Positions 9,753-20,840 are shown, numbered from the stretch's first letter. The stretch: DNA of 60,000 bases from Symsagittifera roscoffensis (GCF_963678635.1 NC_087069.1:43168688-43228687); one strand, 5' to 3'. Translations and numbers: made by a program. The notes: generated by a model not told the origin, from the sequence alone.

Positions 9753-12234
9753 TTATGTTTCGTTTTTGCGCTCGGAGCCCTCGCGACTGTAAATTTTCGG
9801 TCTAACTCTGACATGTGTTTGACCTCCCTCGTTCGAAACATAAATCGGGAACCTCGACCCGGGCAGGTACAAGGTGCCACTAATTGGGAACTTAATTTCC
9901 ACTCCAGATTTGGTATAGCTGTTTGGCTTAAGGGAAAGAGTGAACGTCAAGGTATCTTCGTTGGAAGTATCATCGTGAATGCGTTGATCGTGGGATGCAG
10001 AATTCTTCGAAAAAATTGATTCCGAAGATGACTCATCTGCAGCAGTTGTCATTTCTTCTGTTTTTATATAATAAACGCACAGATTTTTCCTAGATGCAAA
10101 CTGCCATGTGATCGGCTTTTAAACATCTAAACGTTGTACCGGATAAGGAGCTAGAAAAGAGCCGCCTGCATTTTGGATTTTGGCTCTTTTCCAGTTCCCC
10201 CCTTTCAGAATACCGAATTTTATGTTTGTTTTACGTGTTGTTACGTTGTAAAGTATGAAGAACAAATCTGTTTAGAATTGTCGATTTGTTCACAACGCTT
10301 GATGTTACGCTGTAGAGTATGAAGAACAAATCTGTTTAAAATTGTCGACTTGTTCACCACGCCAAATTTCATTGCATTATGACAACGTTAAATAGACTTT
10401 TCAAAATTGAATTTGAAAGGGGGGAAACTGGAAACTGGAAACAGCCGAAATATGTATGATTAATCAGATAATTTACCTAAATTTTTAAATGATCGAATGT
10501 AGGGGCTGACAATGATAAGCAAATTTGTCACTGAAGTGTTGTTTCACATAATCCGAATGCTTTGAAAATTAGCAGGCCGACTTATTTGCACATGAAAAGA
10601 ATATTTGGTCATACTTTACATTGTGTAACCACTCGCTACAACAATAGTATGGATGGAGGGTGGGAGAAGGAAAGGTTTTCAGTAGTGAATTTAGGGGGGG
10701 GGGGGGGGTGCGCCCCCCCCCCTCTCAGGAATTCGACCACCGCGTGCTGACCCAAAGGGTCCACCTTTGTACTATTTTGAGATATCCATTTTTGGCTGAG
10801 TGACCTTAAAGTTTTTCTAATGGTGCCTTTGGCGCTAACAAAAACTAATTTTGGGTGGAGAGCGAGCGCCAAAAAAGCAATTTTTGGTCCAATTTTTTTT
10901 CAAAAATGCCTAAAAGCGCCTTTTTTGGCCTGTTTTTTAAAAAATTGCCTGCAGCGCGAAAAGTTTGGTCGAACAAAGATCTTTATAAGGATTTGGGGTT
11001 CTTTTCCAGTTTCCCACCCCCCTTATGAAATTACAAAACAAAGCTGTTCATAAATTGTTCACACGGCAATTTGCATGTTAGAAATGTTGTAGAAATTTGT
11101 TCACCTGTTCACGCTGACAGGTTTTATTGCAGTTCATAACATCAAAAGTCATTTTAAATAGACTTTCTTTTAATGGATTTCAGAAAAAATCAAAGGGGGG
11201 AACTGGAAAAGAGCCTGGATTTTTTAAACTATTTGAAGTATGCGAGGAGAGGCGAGTTTTAAAGAAAAAGATTCATGATCTTATCAAAAACTGTACCCTC
11301 TCACACTCCTTTTTAAAGAATTATACTTTCAATCAGTTGTTTTTCATTCTATTATGGTAAAACGTTCTACACCATGTGGAAAAAATTAAAAGCAAGTTAT
11401 GATTTTTTACTCTCTAAAATGATTACTTTCAAGGTTATTTTTGAAGAAATCTTTCAAGTTACCAAATTTTTGCTTCAACAGTTAGCAAAATATCTGAATT
11501 TTTTTCTCTAAAAATCAGATTTTTTTACTTGAAGCACTTCCAAGCTAATCTGGGTCTCGAAATGCCAGTTTTCACCAATTGCAAAAGATTTTTCCAGCAA
11601 ACTGATATCATGAGAAACAAAAGAGTGTAGAAATTCGTCACGATGAGTTTTCGAGTTTCAATTGTTGCGCATTTCCTACACCACTTTATTCTATAAACTG
11701 TTCACAGAAAATCTATAACAAATGGTGAAAACTGGCATTTTCAGCCCCGGAAAAAACTGGTAGTTATTTCGAGTCAAAAAAAATCCGAAAGGGCAGTTCA
11801 GATCCTTCGCTATTAACTGAGCTATATAAGAGTTTTACTACAATTCTAACCCAAAATGTCCTCAAAATTTAGAAAAAAAACGTCCACTAATGTAGTTTAC
11901 AATAAAAACTATGTAGCAAAAAACTGCTCACTGTAGTTTATTTGATGTCATTAGACTTTTTTGTTGTCATTTTTCTAATTCAAGAAGTTGGGCAATTAAA
12001 ATTTTGACCATAAATCTGGTTTAAAGCAACTAAGTTGTGGTGAGAAGAAACGATCAAAAAATGACCTATTGCTGTCAGCGCTGTCCTTGTTGTTTTTGTG
12101 GTCGTCTCGGAAGTCGATGCTGAAGTTGTATCAGAAGGCGGGTCTTTAATAGCTGTCACTTTCAGTATGGTAAAAAAATTATCATAAAGTGTTATAGCTA
12201 ACACAACGCTACAAATATAAGTCGCAAAATACAT
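9753..12234 (-). CDS. Two-exon secreted Thr/Ser-rich small protein, unit B
   Basis: Exon 1 is 12234-12066 and exon 2 is 10057-9753, about 157 aa. Exon 1: ATG, hydrophobic signal core (YICSVVLAITLYDNFFTIL), then SDTTSASTSETTTKTTRTAL. The donor GCAATAG|GTCATT is in phase 1. The acceptor AAAACAG|AAGAAATG is the same site as in unit A. Exon 2 carries an extra Ser-rich nine-codon insertion (around SSSESIFSK) relative to unit A, then the conserved DTLTFTLSLKPNS and GTLYLPGSRFPIYVSN blocks. The about 2.0-kb intron contains the 1034-bp element 10182-11215. Changes between the paralogues keep the frame in both exons, which suggests past selection. Function unknown; a secreted or surface mucin-like protein is inferred from the signal peptide and Thr-rich linker only. 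Confidence 0.6.
10182..11215. mobile_element. 1034-bp element, GGCTCTTTTCC termini, 8-bp TSD
   Basis: Begins GGCTCTTTTCCAGTTCCCCC and ends with its reverse complement GGGGGGAACTGGAAAAGAGCC. TGGATTTT flanks it on both sides (10174-10181 and 11216-11223), a perfect 8-bp target duplication. Unit A at about 2585 shows the empty site. The two end segments (10182-10446 and 10997-11215) are each like a complete short MITE of the same family. The middle contains a poly-G/poly-C hairpin and a block that recurs inverted at 37330-37600. Eight-base duplications fit hAT or P superfamilies. It has no transposase of its own and sits in the unit B gene intron. Confidence 0.85.
10694..10722. repeat. G15/C10 inverted repeat
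   Basis: A run of 15 G, the spacer TGCG and a run of 10 C, extended by matching AG/CT bases. It can form a very GC-stable cruciform or a G-quadruplex and interrupts an otherwise AT-rich context. It lies in the middle of the 1034-bp element. Confidence 0.8.
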
Positions 12235-12539
12235 TTTCAAACGTTTTTCAAGCTCTCGTGATTCCAAGCGATTTTCTAATTTTTTTTCGAATTTTCTCAA
12301 TTTGGTTGCGAACTGATTTGTGGAAGTCAAATTTTGACTTTTGATTTGAAACCCGCCATGTGGGAGCATTTATTTTTGCTTCTCGGAATGCAACTCAGGC
12401 GAGATATCGCCAAAAGAGGTTGCAAAAAAAACGCTTTTTTCTCACCATTTTTGTTTGTTTTGCAAGACTCCTGCAGAGTCAAATCAAAGCGGGGCCTAAT
12501 TGAAGCTGTGTAAAAGCTGAGCAAAGATGTGAGCTACAA

Positions 12540-12790
12540 ACTATCCCTGCATTTTCATTGATGTTGCTATGAGCAGAAAAAAACAATAAAGAGCAACGAC
12601 AGATTACTAAACTGTCACTTTAGAAGTATTGCAATGTTTGTTTCTAATTTTCTTACAAATTAGAGTTGAAGCGGCATTGAACAACGTCTGACACACTTTT
12701 TGAAATTTACTTATAAGCTACTCAGACAGTAAGGATTTGTAACGCGAGATCAAACCCGAATCGCTAATTCCACAATTAAATCATGGCGCA
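12540..12790 (+). pseudogene. Remnant of the unit A unknown gene, unit B
   Basis: Matches 5490-5725 of unit A closely, including the words encoding IFIDVAMS and the following basic stretch, but without an open frame. It is all that unit B retains of the relic at 4655-5560. The sequence between (unit A 4340-5480) is deleted. Confidence 0.5.
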
Positions 12791-12821
12791 ACTGCTTTCT
12801 AAGTTAAATTTGTTCTTCTCT

Positions 12822-12847
12822 GGCTGAAACTTTAAATAGTTTCAGCC
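12822..12847. repeat. Palindrome at unit B end
   Basis: Counterpart of 6564-6589, GGCTGAAACT and AGTTTCAGCC arms around TTAAAT. It marks the B/C boundary. Confidence 0.75.
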
Positions 12848-12900
12848 TTACAAATTAATGTAAGTTTTAGTGATGGATTATGATTGGTTAGTTCTAAGTA

Positions 12901-12998
12901 TTTTACAGTGATATTTATCACGAATATAATTAGATATACTAAATAGTTGCTCTGAACTGGTTCCATTTGACAATTAATCTTAGGATTCCACAACAGCA
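12901..12998. repeat. Truncated third array unit (unit C)
   Basis: About 98 bases match the start of units A and B, with an internal deletion after the GGTTCCA word. The match stops at CAACAGCA, after which the sequence is unrelated. This shows the array once extended further or was truncated here. Confidence 0.8.
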
Positions 12999-13069
12999 AA
13001 AAAAAATCAAAAACATATAAAATTGGACTTAACAAATCGAAGATAAAGCTATTTTTAAGCGGTGTATAA

Positions 13070-13745
13070 TATATTACTGAATCAACCCGGATACGTTAGT
13101 ATGACACCTCCTCGAGTGGTGTAGTCTTTTGCGGTGGGGTTCGCAGCTATCGGATCTACCCCGGTGTATCCTGGGGATTTGGTCTGAGCTTTTGGGCTGT
13201 GTGGGGCAGGTATTTGTATTTCCTCTTACCTGCGCGATGTATGGGATCACGTGGTTCCAATATGTCACCGATGGTTCATCAAACGAGGCAATTTCAAAAA
13301 GGCAAGCCTTGGGGGTCACTCGATATTTTTGTGTTGCGCATGCCCCGGCTGGATACGGCCTTGAAAGCCACCAGACCAAGTGCCATTAGTAGACTCGCAG
13401 GACTCCGGATAGAGACGACTTTTGGTACAAACTTTCTGTGTTAGTGGAGACCAGAAAGGGGGGGGGGGACTATTTTCTACAGAATCCCCTGATGTTGAGA
13501 AAGCTATTTGTGGAAAATGGGTTTTCCCGAAATTGCCATGAATGGTAACCGCCACGATGCTTTTAGCACTGTGGATCCTATGATGTACTCTTAGGAAGGG
13601 TTCATACCCGGTGAGTTTATAAAGCTCGATTCGTAAGGTGGGTAACTAGGCAACTTGTTACCCTCTAAGAGTAGTGCATCTTGTTGAAACTAACTCTCAG
13701 TGATGGTCATTTATGACTATGAGAATACTGAGGACTGAATCAATC
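13070..13745. other. GC-richer island of unknown origin
   Basis: Base composition rises sharply from flanking AT-rich DNA at about 13080 and falls back at about 13745. It contains an 11-G run (13458-13468), short inverted words (GGGGCAGGTA and TTACCTGC), and ends GACTATGAGAATACTGAGG, CTGAATCAATCATT. Open frames on both strands (for example 13074-13379 on -) lack any recognisable domain. An inserted retroelement 3' UTR is the most likely reading, because of the abrupt boundaries and repeat-like end, but I cannot name the family. Confidence 0.35.
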
Positions 13746-13749
13746 ATTA

Positions 13750-16010
13750 TTCTATAATAAGGTATTCAAAAATTTTTATTTGATTTCAAATTAAATACTT
13801 CTCGAAAAAATAATATCTGATAATCACTTAAAAGTATAGAAATTCTTGAGAATTTGTTTGAAGATCAGGCATATGTGTAACTATCCTTTATTAAACTAAA
13901 AACAAACAAATTTAAAAAATCTAATGGAGGAGTTTTTATGCTGTCAAAACGAAATCTCGAACTGTTGCTAAGAGAGCCCTCCGAGATAGAGACTTTTTTG
14001 TCTGATCCGATTTGAAACAAGTCGGCCAAAGAAATCATTATGATATTACTCAGTTTTTTGGTGGACCAAAAGTGTTAACTAAGAGACGTTAATTGAGAAC
14101 ATAGAATAAAACATTTTGATTGCAAATTGAAGTGAATACTGCTCAAGCCATTTTTCAAACTCCAAAAGCGCAAACGTCTATAAAAAGCACACTTTAATGT
14201 CAACGTAGATTGATTCAATCTAGACGACAACATGGGCCGAAACAATTGGTTGTTTTCTGTTGTAATGGAAAAGTTCCAATAAAAATTTAAAAAAACACGT
14301 TCAAAAATATCATTTGAAAATTCTTTCACATGCTCTGAACGTAGAATTATCACAGCTTGGGAAAATTAAGAAACCTACTGTCAAATAAATCTTACGTCGC
14401 GCCATTATAGTGTTGTCTTTGGAATAGATGTTTCTCTTCAATTTTTTTTCAAAAAAAAATTTCAAAATGTCTTTTTAACTGGTCTAGCTACTATCAGAAA
14501 AAATTCATTTTTTTAAGAATTGTTTTTTTTCTAATTTCAAAGTCCTAATTATCCAAATGAAGTTTGCATTCAAAAATTCTTTACTTTATCAAAAACTTGA
14601 TATAAAACGAGAAAAAAATTACGATGATTGTATTGAAAATGTTTTTAATTTTCTTGTTTTACAAACGTTTCCAGTTGTTGAGAAATTCAAAAAAATTCCA
14701 ATTGTTTTTGTACACAATTATGTTCATTTATGAACTGTAATTTAAATCTTTTTTTCTTTTTTGTCAATTGTTTCCCTTTCAACAGACTAAAACCTTTTGT
14801 TTTGGCTCATTTTGTTCTCGAGATTGTATCTAATCTGAATTTAATTTTTGCTTTCCGTAGACGTTTGCTAGTTTGCAATTTAGAAAACATTAGTTGATCA
14901 GTTTTCAAACAATTTGCAATCAAAGTTTTACTGCAAAACTCTCACTTAATGTTTCTTATTGTTCATTTTTGTCCACCTAAAACTGAGTAATAGCTTGATG
15001 ATTTTTCTGCTAACTTATTTTTTCATTGGATGAGATGAAATCTTTCTCTTATTTAAATAGTTCTCTTTGCAACAGTTCGCGATTTTAAGATTAGAATAAA
15101 AAGTCGGAACATTTCAAATTTTGGTCGAGAAAGCCGAAAGATATCAAAGTTTTGGTTGAGACGGCTGAAACATAAATCGAGCACCTTGACCCGGGACGGT
15201 CTTGCAAGATTCTTGCAAATGTTTATTATTTTGCAAGATCTGAACCTAAGCAGATTAAATATGAAATCCACGTAGGCATTTTCCCGCTGCTGCTTTTTTG
15301 CTACGAACAGATAACGCATGTGGAGGCTTGTAACGAAACAGTCACCGCTGTGTTTGTTGAAATCTGGCAACGAGTGTGTTACCGACTACTCGAAAACGCA
15401 TCAGAGGTTTTCGTATAGGGTTTTTGACATTGTTACTGACTTAATTGATTACCACGACACAATATGGTACATCCGGTGAGGTTATCAATCCTGAATCGAG
15501 TGAAGCCAGTACGGTTGGGAAAATCGAAAAGTTTTTTTTTCGTTTTCCAAATTGCGATTCTGCGACAAGATTTTGGCTTGTCAGGCCCACAGTTTGCGCG
15601 GTATTTTATTAAAAGTAAAACTAACTGAGAAGTTAAACGAAATCGTAAATACAATCACTATAGAGAAAACAACCATATAATAATTTGAGAAATTGCTTGT
15701 ATCTTTTATTGGTTCAAAGCCAGAGGGTAGAGTTGGTTTAGTTTCCAGCAGAACAGCGAGTTCTCTGAGAAAGCAGGTTCACCTAATTTTAGGTAGCAGG
15801 AAGAACATTTTGTACAACCATTTCCTTCTTCCCTACCAGAAACGAGAAAATTCTTTATTTCTGTCCTCGAATACTTTATTTCTAATCTAATTTTCTGGCC
15901 TGAAATTCTTTGTGAAATGTTTGAAGAAAGTTGATGTTTTCCTGAAATTTTTTTCCTCATCTTATATCTGATCAAAAACTAGCTAAATCTTGGCTATTTC
16001 TAGCTAGAAA
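13750..16010. other. AT-rich stretch, no gene recognised
   Basis: Long T/A runs and short open frames without domain signal. At 15160-15200 a fragment (AAACATAAATCGAGCACC, then CCCGGGACGGTC) resembles the exon-2 region of the array genes (2262-2290, 9835-9865). At 15433-15654 (-) a 73-codon frame with three Cys is present but unsupported. Confidence 0.4.
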
Positions 16011-16053
16011 GAGGCCCCAGTTGGTGCTCGATTATTGTAGGCAGTTGTGCAAG

Positions 16054-16064
16054 CCACTAGGCCA
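16054..16064 (-). other. tRNA-like box A (possible SINE head)
   Basis: On the minus strand, TGGCCTAGTGG fits the RNA polymerase III box A consensus TRGCNNAGYNGG exactly. It is followed about 35 bases later by a weak box B-like AATCGAGCACC. No full cloverleaf can be folded, so this is at best a degenerate SINE or tRNA pseudogene. Confidence 0.3.
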
Positions 16065-16079
16065 CATAACCTGATACTG

Positions 16080-18080
16080 TACGATAGTTTTAGCAAACTT
16101 ATGCAAAGCAACACTTGTAATAACAAGCGTTAATTTTCATTGTATTGCTACGGCTAATGTGTATACTCGAAGCATGTTTTTTTTCGTTGCTGCTGAGCAG
16201 TCGTGAAAGGATTTCTTTTTTTTCAGACTTTGTTCACTTCTAAACTAAGAAAAAAATAGATCATTTCTGTACAGAAAGTACAAAAAAGTTGGCTGGGTAA
16301 TCTCTATAACCTTTCTATTTAGAAAAGCAGCCTTCGCTGTATGGGTACATTACCTTAGCTGAAAAGCATGGTCAGTTAGTCCGCATTAAAATTCCATGGA
16401 TAAAAAACAATTAACTTTTTTGTCAAGTGTCTATGAAAATGAAAAAAAAAAAACAATTATTATCAATTAAAAACGGATGTTTTTGCTAATATTCAAAAAT
16501 GCATTAAAACGCATAGCAAATCAAATATAATTGGTAATTTTTCTTTTTAGATTAAAAACATGAAAGTTCAACATTTACAATTTTTCCAACTTTGTTGAGC
16601 AGCAAGTTTCAACGCATATAAAGTGTTGTAAACTAAAATTGACTATTTGCTGTTCAATTTCGATTTTTTCTGCGCAAAGTTAATATTTTTTTGTTACTCA
16701 ACTTCTCAATTTTGTTATTTTCAAAAACTTTCCTATATTAATAAGTAACTTGGAGGGATTGTAAGTAGACCGTTTTGCAAGGGATGTCAGGTCTTGTTTT
16801 GCACGACGCGAAACAAAAGTAATGTAAAAACAATGATATCCGGTTACTGTGCACAGTCTTAAAAATACAAAAAAATCACAAATTGGTGTCGTTTTTTTCT
16901 GCATGCTGTGATAAAAAAACCTAAACGAAAAAATAGAATTTAGGCAAACTTGAGAGTCATAGTAAAATAGATCAGTTATAAGACAGTTTTTGAAGACAAA
17001 AAGTCTCCGAAATTTTGCGGAAATCTTTCGAATTTTCAAGTTTTTGATTCCCAAAATTGCGCTCAGAAACTTCAAAAACTACCCTAGTTGAGTAAAACTA
17101 AATTTTCATGGCTTAAACTAAGCTTAAAGAAGCTATTGTTTTTCCTAACTACCGTACAATTAGCTCGAAATTAGACCAAAAATCAAAAATTTCAAACCAG
17201 TTTTTCACGATTGTGCAAATTTAAAAAAAAGATATTTTTCATGTTGTTCAAATCATGACTGAAAGGATTTAATTTGATATATCACTCAACCTTGTTCGAT
17301 GATTGTATATGGTAGCTGATTTTGTGAGGAAAACAAGAAGTCAAAAAACACACCCGAATGCAAAGTTCCTCTCCATTTTCAATGGTCGGAGCAAAAATCA
17401 TTTTAATTGATTATAAATGTTTTATAGTTCTTTTTAAAATTATTAACATCAAAGGATTATAATCGATTTTTACTGTTCTGACTTAGCCTTCGGATGTGTT
17501 TTAGTGTTTTTTCCAACAATAATTATCATTATGGGTCGAGTCAAATACTCCAACGAAGCCCTGTCAATTGTGATTCAAACGAAATTTTAAAATTATGAAA
17601 AAAATTGGTGCCTAGAAAAACCAATATAAAATTTCTGGTTTTCAATCTAATTTCGTTTTTGGAGTTTCTATGGCAACTTTGGGAATCAAAAACTTCAAAA
17701 TCTAAAATTTTCTGCAAAATAATTGCAGAACAGAAAGAATTGAATATTCAAGGATTTTTTGTTGTTTTTCTAGTCATTTTTCGATAAAGATTATTTTCCA
17801 ATCGGCCTATTTTACTATGAGTATCGAAACACCATTTTGAACAACACCAATTTGAAGAAAAAAGTTTCGTGTGTTTTTAAGACTATGGCAGGAACACCCT
17901 TGTTCAATTTTGTTGTCTAAATGCAACATGGGAATTGAATAAAAAGATTATAATTTATACCACAAAAAAAACCTTATAATTTTTTTTCTTCTTCGTTTTA
18001 TTAGATGCGGGAAGGGCTGCAACGGTTCAAAAAAGCAATTCAAAATTAAGAACTAAACTTTAAATTGAAGAACATGTTGT
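16080..18080. other. AT-rich stretch with dispersed repeats only
   Basis: No coding signal. 17270-17362 is repeated inverted at 27127-27225 and a shorter direct copy starts at 17489, so part of this block is a dispersed repeat. Confidence 0.5.
17270..17570. repeat. Dispersed repeat, copies 1 and 2
   Basis: 17270-17362 contains TTGATATATCACTCAACC and AAAACACACCCGAATG. Both words recur as reverse complements at 27127-27225. 17489-17570 has the direct-strand form (TTCGGATGTGTTTTAG, later GGGTCGAGT). Boundaries uncertain. Confidence 0.55.
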
Positions 18081-18084
18081 TTTT

Positions 18085-18284
18085 CATTACGAGGCCAAAC
18101 TGTGCACTGGATAGGCGCACAATTTTGTGTCTGTATGTTCCTGAATTTGAGAAACAAGTCTTTAAAAATGTTAAAATTTTGTCGGAACTATCAAAGGAAA
18201 TAAATGAACAAAAGAAGAACAAAAGGATTGTCCCTGTTGCGGAATCCGCTTACAATTCACAAAATGCACAGTTTAGCTTCGTAA
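18085..18284 (+). mobile_element. 200-bp MITE with CATTACGAGGCC termini, copy 1
   Basis: Left end CATTACGAGGCCAAACTGTG; right end TGCACAGTTTAGCTTCGTAA, its imperfect reverse complement. The internal sequence matches copies at 19145-19338 and 38894-39092 in the opposite orientation. A short open frame across it is a by-product and not a gene. Superfamily unknown; no clear target duplication. Confidence 0.8.
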
Positions 18285-18289
18285 GGTTG

Positions 18290-19140
18290 GAATAACAAAT
18301 TGAATGACATAATTTTTAGCGTTTTCGCGAGTCAAATCAAGTACCCAAGTTTTCCTAAATTAGATTTTTTCAGATGAAGTTAATAAAATCATGATCTATC
18401 ACAAGTCGAAAAGGCACAATGTCACAGAAAAGTAAAAAATAAAAGTTCATCCAGTTTTACATGGAATTCTCATTTTTCGAGTATTTCGTGACTCAAGTGT
18501 GGAATTTTATTCATTTTCACTCAACTGCTTTTTTGTAGCAGCTTTAAGTTCTAACTAATCCAACGCTCCGATTCTATTGAAAAAATTTTTGTCTCCAAAT
18601 TAATAAAGCACCAAAACACAAGAGGTGTGTCTCCACTGAGGCGACAGTTGAAGAGCCTATTCAACTCAGCTTCAAACGTGACTCAAATGAATGATTATTT
18701 CAAAACATGGTCTGTTTCATGAGCTTTCTTATGTAATGGTTGAGCTAGGCCAATGGATGGCCGACGTATAAAAACTAAATAAAAACTGCTGCAACAGCAA
18801 AAAATAATAATTTTAAGATCATGTAATCTTAGAGCCAAAAACTTGAATCAAATCATGTCTAGTTTCGGTTTTCATTCAAAAAATTTTGGTAGATGATTTT
18901 GTGTCACTTTTTATGTGTTCAGCCAGCTTGTGCCATTTGCTCAGAAGGATATATCAATTTGTTCCAAAAACATTTCACAAAAACTGTAGAAACATTGAGA
19001 TGATTAAATGCCCATAAAAAATGAGTTTGTGAAAAAAAAGTTAAACGAAGAAAGAACTTCCAAAAAATTAGTTAATAATTCCTTAATCGAATTCTGTCTT
19101 GTCTTTAGTTTAAACAACCGTCACATCTGCAAAAAATGTG
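18290..19140. other. No gene recognised
   Basis: AT-rich, no domains, no strong repeats. The stretch lies between two copies of the 200-bp MITE. Confidence 0.5.
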
Positions 19141-19144
19141 AATC

Positions 19145-19338
19145 GTTACGAGGCCAAACTGCGCATTTTGTGAGTTTTGAGCGGATTTTGCAATAAGTTC
19201 ACCGTTTGTTCATTTTGTTGTTCTATCAATTTCGTTGATCGATCCGGCAAATTTTTAACGTTTTCAAAGACTTGTCTCTGGAATCCAGGAGCTTACGGAA
19301 ACAATTTTGTGCGCATATCCAAAGCACATTTTGGCCTC
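19145..19338 (-). mobile_element. 200-bp MITE, copy 2
   Basis: Starts GTTACGAGGCCAAACTGCGC, ends TTTGGCCT. The middle (GACTTGTCTCTGGAATCCAG) is shared with the copy at 38894-39092. It ends about 45 bases before the LTR of the neighbouring retrotransposon. Confidence 0.8.
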
Positions 19339-19382
19339 TGTTGTGAATTGTTTTTATGAATATGTCATTTTAACCTTCAGTA

Positions 19383-19549
19383 TTGATTAGATACCAGTCA
19401 ACACCTCGCATGAATCGATCATGGGTCGAGCACTGCTAGTTGGTGTTAAACTTTAGAAAAAACCGTTTTAATTCGCACTTTATTTTACTTCTTTTATTCT
19501 TTCAAGTAATTGTACATACAAAATATTGCACATACATACCTAGATTATT
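19383..19549 (+). repeat. 5' LTR
   Basis: Matches the repeat at 24281-24429 over its whole length with several indels and substitutions. It is followed within a few bases by TGGAGCAACC, where a tRNA primer-binding site would be expected to start with TGG. The LTR divergence indicates an old insertion. Confidence 0.75.
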
Positions 19550-19799
19550 GAAATGGAGCAACCAACTACAATTGGCGATAATTGCGGAAAAAAATCTGGA
19601 CTTGGATAGTCTCAACCGATCAAAGGTACCAGAATAGCAAGTTCCAATCTTGGAGCAATCCACAGGAAGCGAGTTGGACGCAGGGAGAGCCAGTAGAGAA
19701 ATCTGAAACAAGACCACTATGAAATCATACGACGCCGCCGAAGAAACGCGGATCAAGGAAGAAAACAAACTTGAAGGGATGAGACGAGTAGAAGCTGAC

Positions 19800-20470
19800 A
19801 AAAAACTTCGTTCGATTTTGTTTGTTGCACTCGGCAGTGAAGGAATGAAGGTCTTTGCTCAAAAAATTCTCGGGTAAAAATTTTAACTATTTCGTTTACG
19901 GAGTTCTGGAACCTTCTAAACGCCGCCTTTGATAAAGCTCCCAATACATTTTTCGAGAGGTACAAAGTTTTGAACCGCAAACAAAAGGATCGGGATTCAC
20001 ATAAACAATTTTGAGTCGCTCTGACAGACTTGGCGAGTACTTGCAACACAAGGTTGACCGATGAAGCCGAATGGATAAGGGATTTCTTCATTTGCAAAAT
20101 AAAGAATAAGAGACCCAACGGAAACTCTTCGCAGCCAAGATAAGCCCCGCAGAAGCCCTAAATTAGGCTATAATTGATGAATTTGGCTTTTTAACCATCA
20201 GAAAATGACTACCATGGCAAGATCTTTGACCAATGGGCCGACTTTTAAGTTTTTAATGTACATTTTCAGATCAAGAAAGAACCTAGCCTCAACATAGAAA
20301 GGAGCAACTCTGGAATGAAATGTGGGTATACGTTTACGAAGGGAGATTTGAACATATGTCCAGCGAAAATTATCTCATGTAAAAATGTAATTATAGAGGA
20401 CACAATGCTAAAAATTGTAATCTCCGCAACAAGCGACCATCTGTAAAAATTGTAAACGATAATCATGTAA
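19800..20470 (+). pseudogene. gag relic with CCHC zinc knuckle
   Basis: Frame-shifted translation gives a capsid-like helical stretch (FWNLLNAAFDKAPNTFFERY near 19905-19965, then LADLAS-type and DEAEWIRDFF around 20030-20090). At 20376-20420 there is a CX2CX4HX4C knuckle split by a one-base frame change after the first Cys. Retroviral-type gag nucleocapsid by family knowledge. Non-functional. Confidence 0.7.
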
Positions 20471-20669
20471 ATACGGAGAATTGTACATACGTCTAGCCGG
20501 AATTTTCACTGAACGAAAATCAAGACACATATGATAAAGAGTGATAAAAAACTGGATTGATAAGAATAAAGAGTGATAAACCTCTGGAATAAAAATGGAC
20601 AAAAGGACAATGACGATTTTTTGGTGTTGAGTGTTAGAACATTTCATGACAAAAACGGACTCGAGGTCA

Positions 20670-20840
20670 AGAAACTCTTAAACATAAAAATGGGATGGAA
20701 GATAATCGTGAACGTGAATATTCTTGTAGAGTCGGCGAGCCCCGTTAATTTTTTAAAACAAAATTTCCCTCATGAACTTAAGCTAAAATACCCCAACCTG
20801 AAAAGTTACCCAGAGGAGAAGAGGATCAATAATCTATAGT
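20670..20840 (+). pseudogene. Aspartic protease relic
   Basis: Open frame ending at 20839 with the stretch NILVESASPVNFL, in the position and pattern of a retroviral protease active site (hydrophobic, D-T/S-G, SP). The catalytic Asp is Glu and the Gly is Ala, so activity is not expected. Located between the knuckle and RT as in Ty3/gypsy elements. Confidence 0.5.

Larger units (their letters stand above)
6643..12900. repeat. Tandem array unit B (6.3 kb)
   Basis: Second unit, aligned to unit A with a constant offset of 6642 over the first 2 kb. It differs by two clear insertions, 8483-9413 and 10182-11215, each absent at the matching place in unit A, and by loss of two unit-A blocks. Gene content is the same: a decayed polymerase fragment on + and a two-exon secreted-protein gene on -. 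The divergence, many substitutions and small indels, indicates an old duplication and not an assembly artefact. Confidence 0.9.

Noticed and set aside
13121-13150. GGTGGGGTTCGCAGC considered as a tRNA T-arm (box B)
   Set aside because: Box B match is incomplete and no box A or acceptor stem pairs at a suitable distance.
18065-18295. 76-codon frame with similarity to the - strand frame at 38777-38998, considered as a transposase (THAP/P-like) fragment
   Set aside because: The similarity is fully explained by the shared 200-bp MITE with inverted ends; no zinc-finger or catalytic pattern is present.
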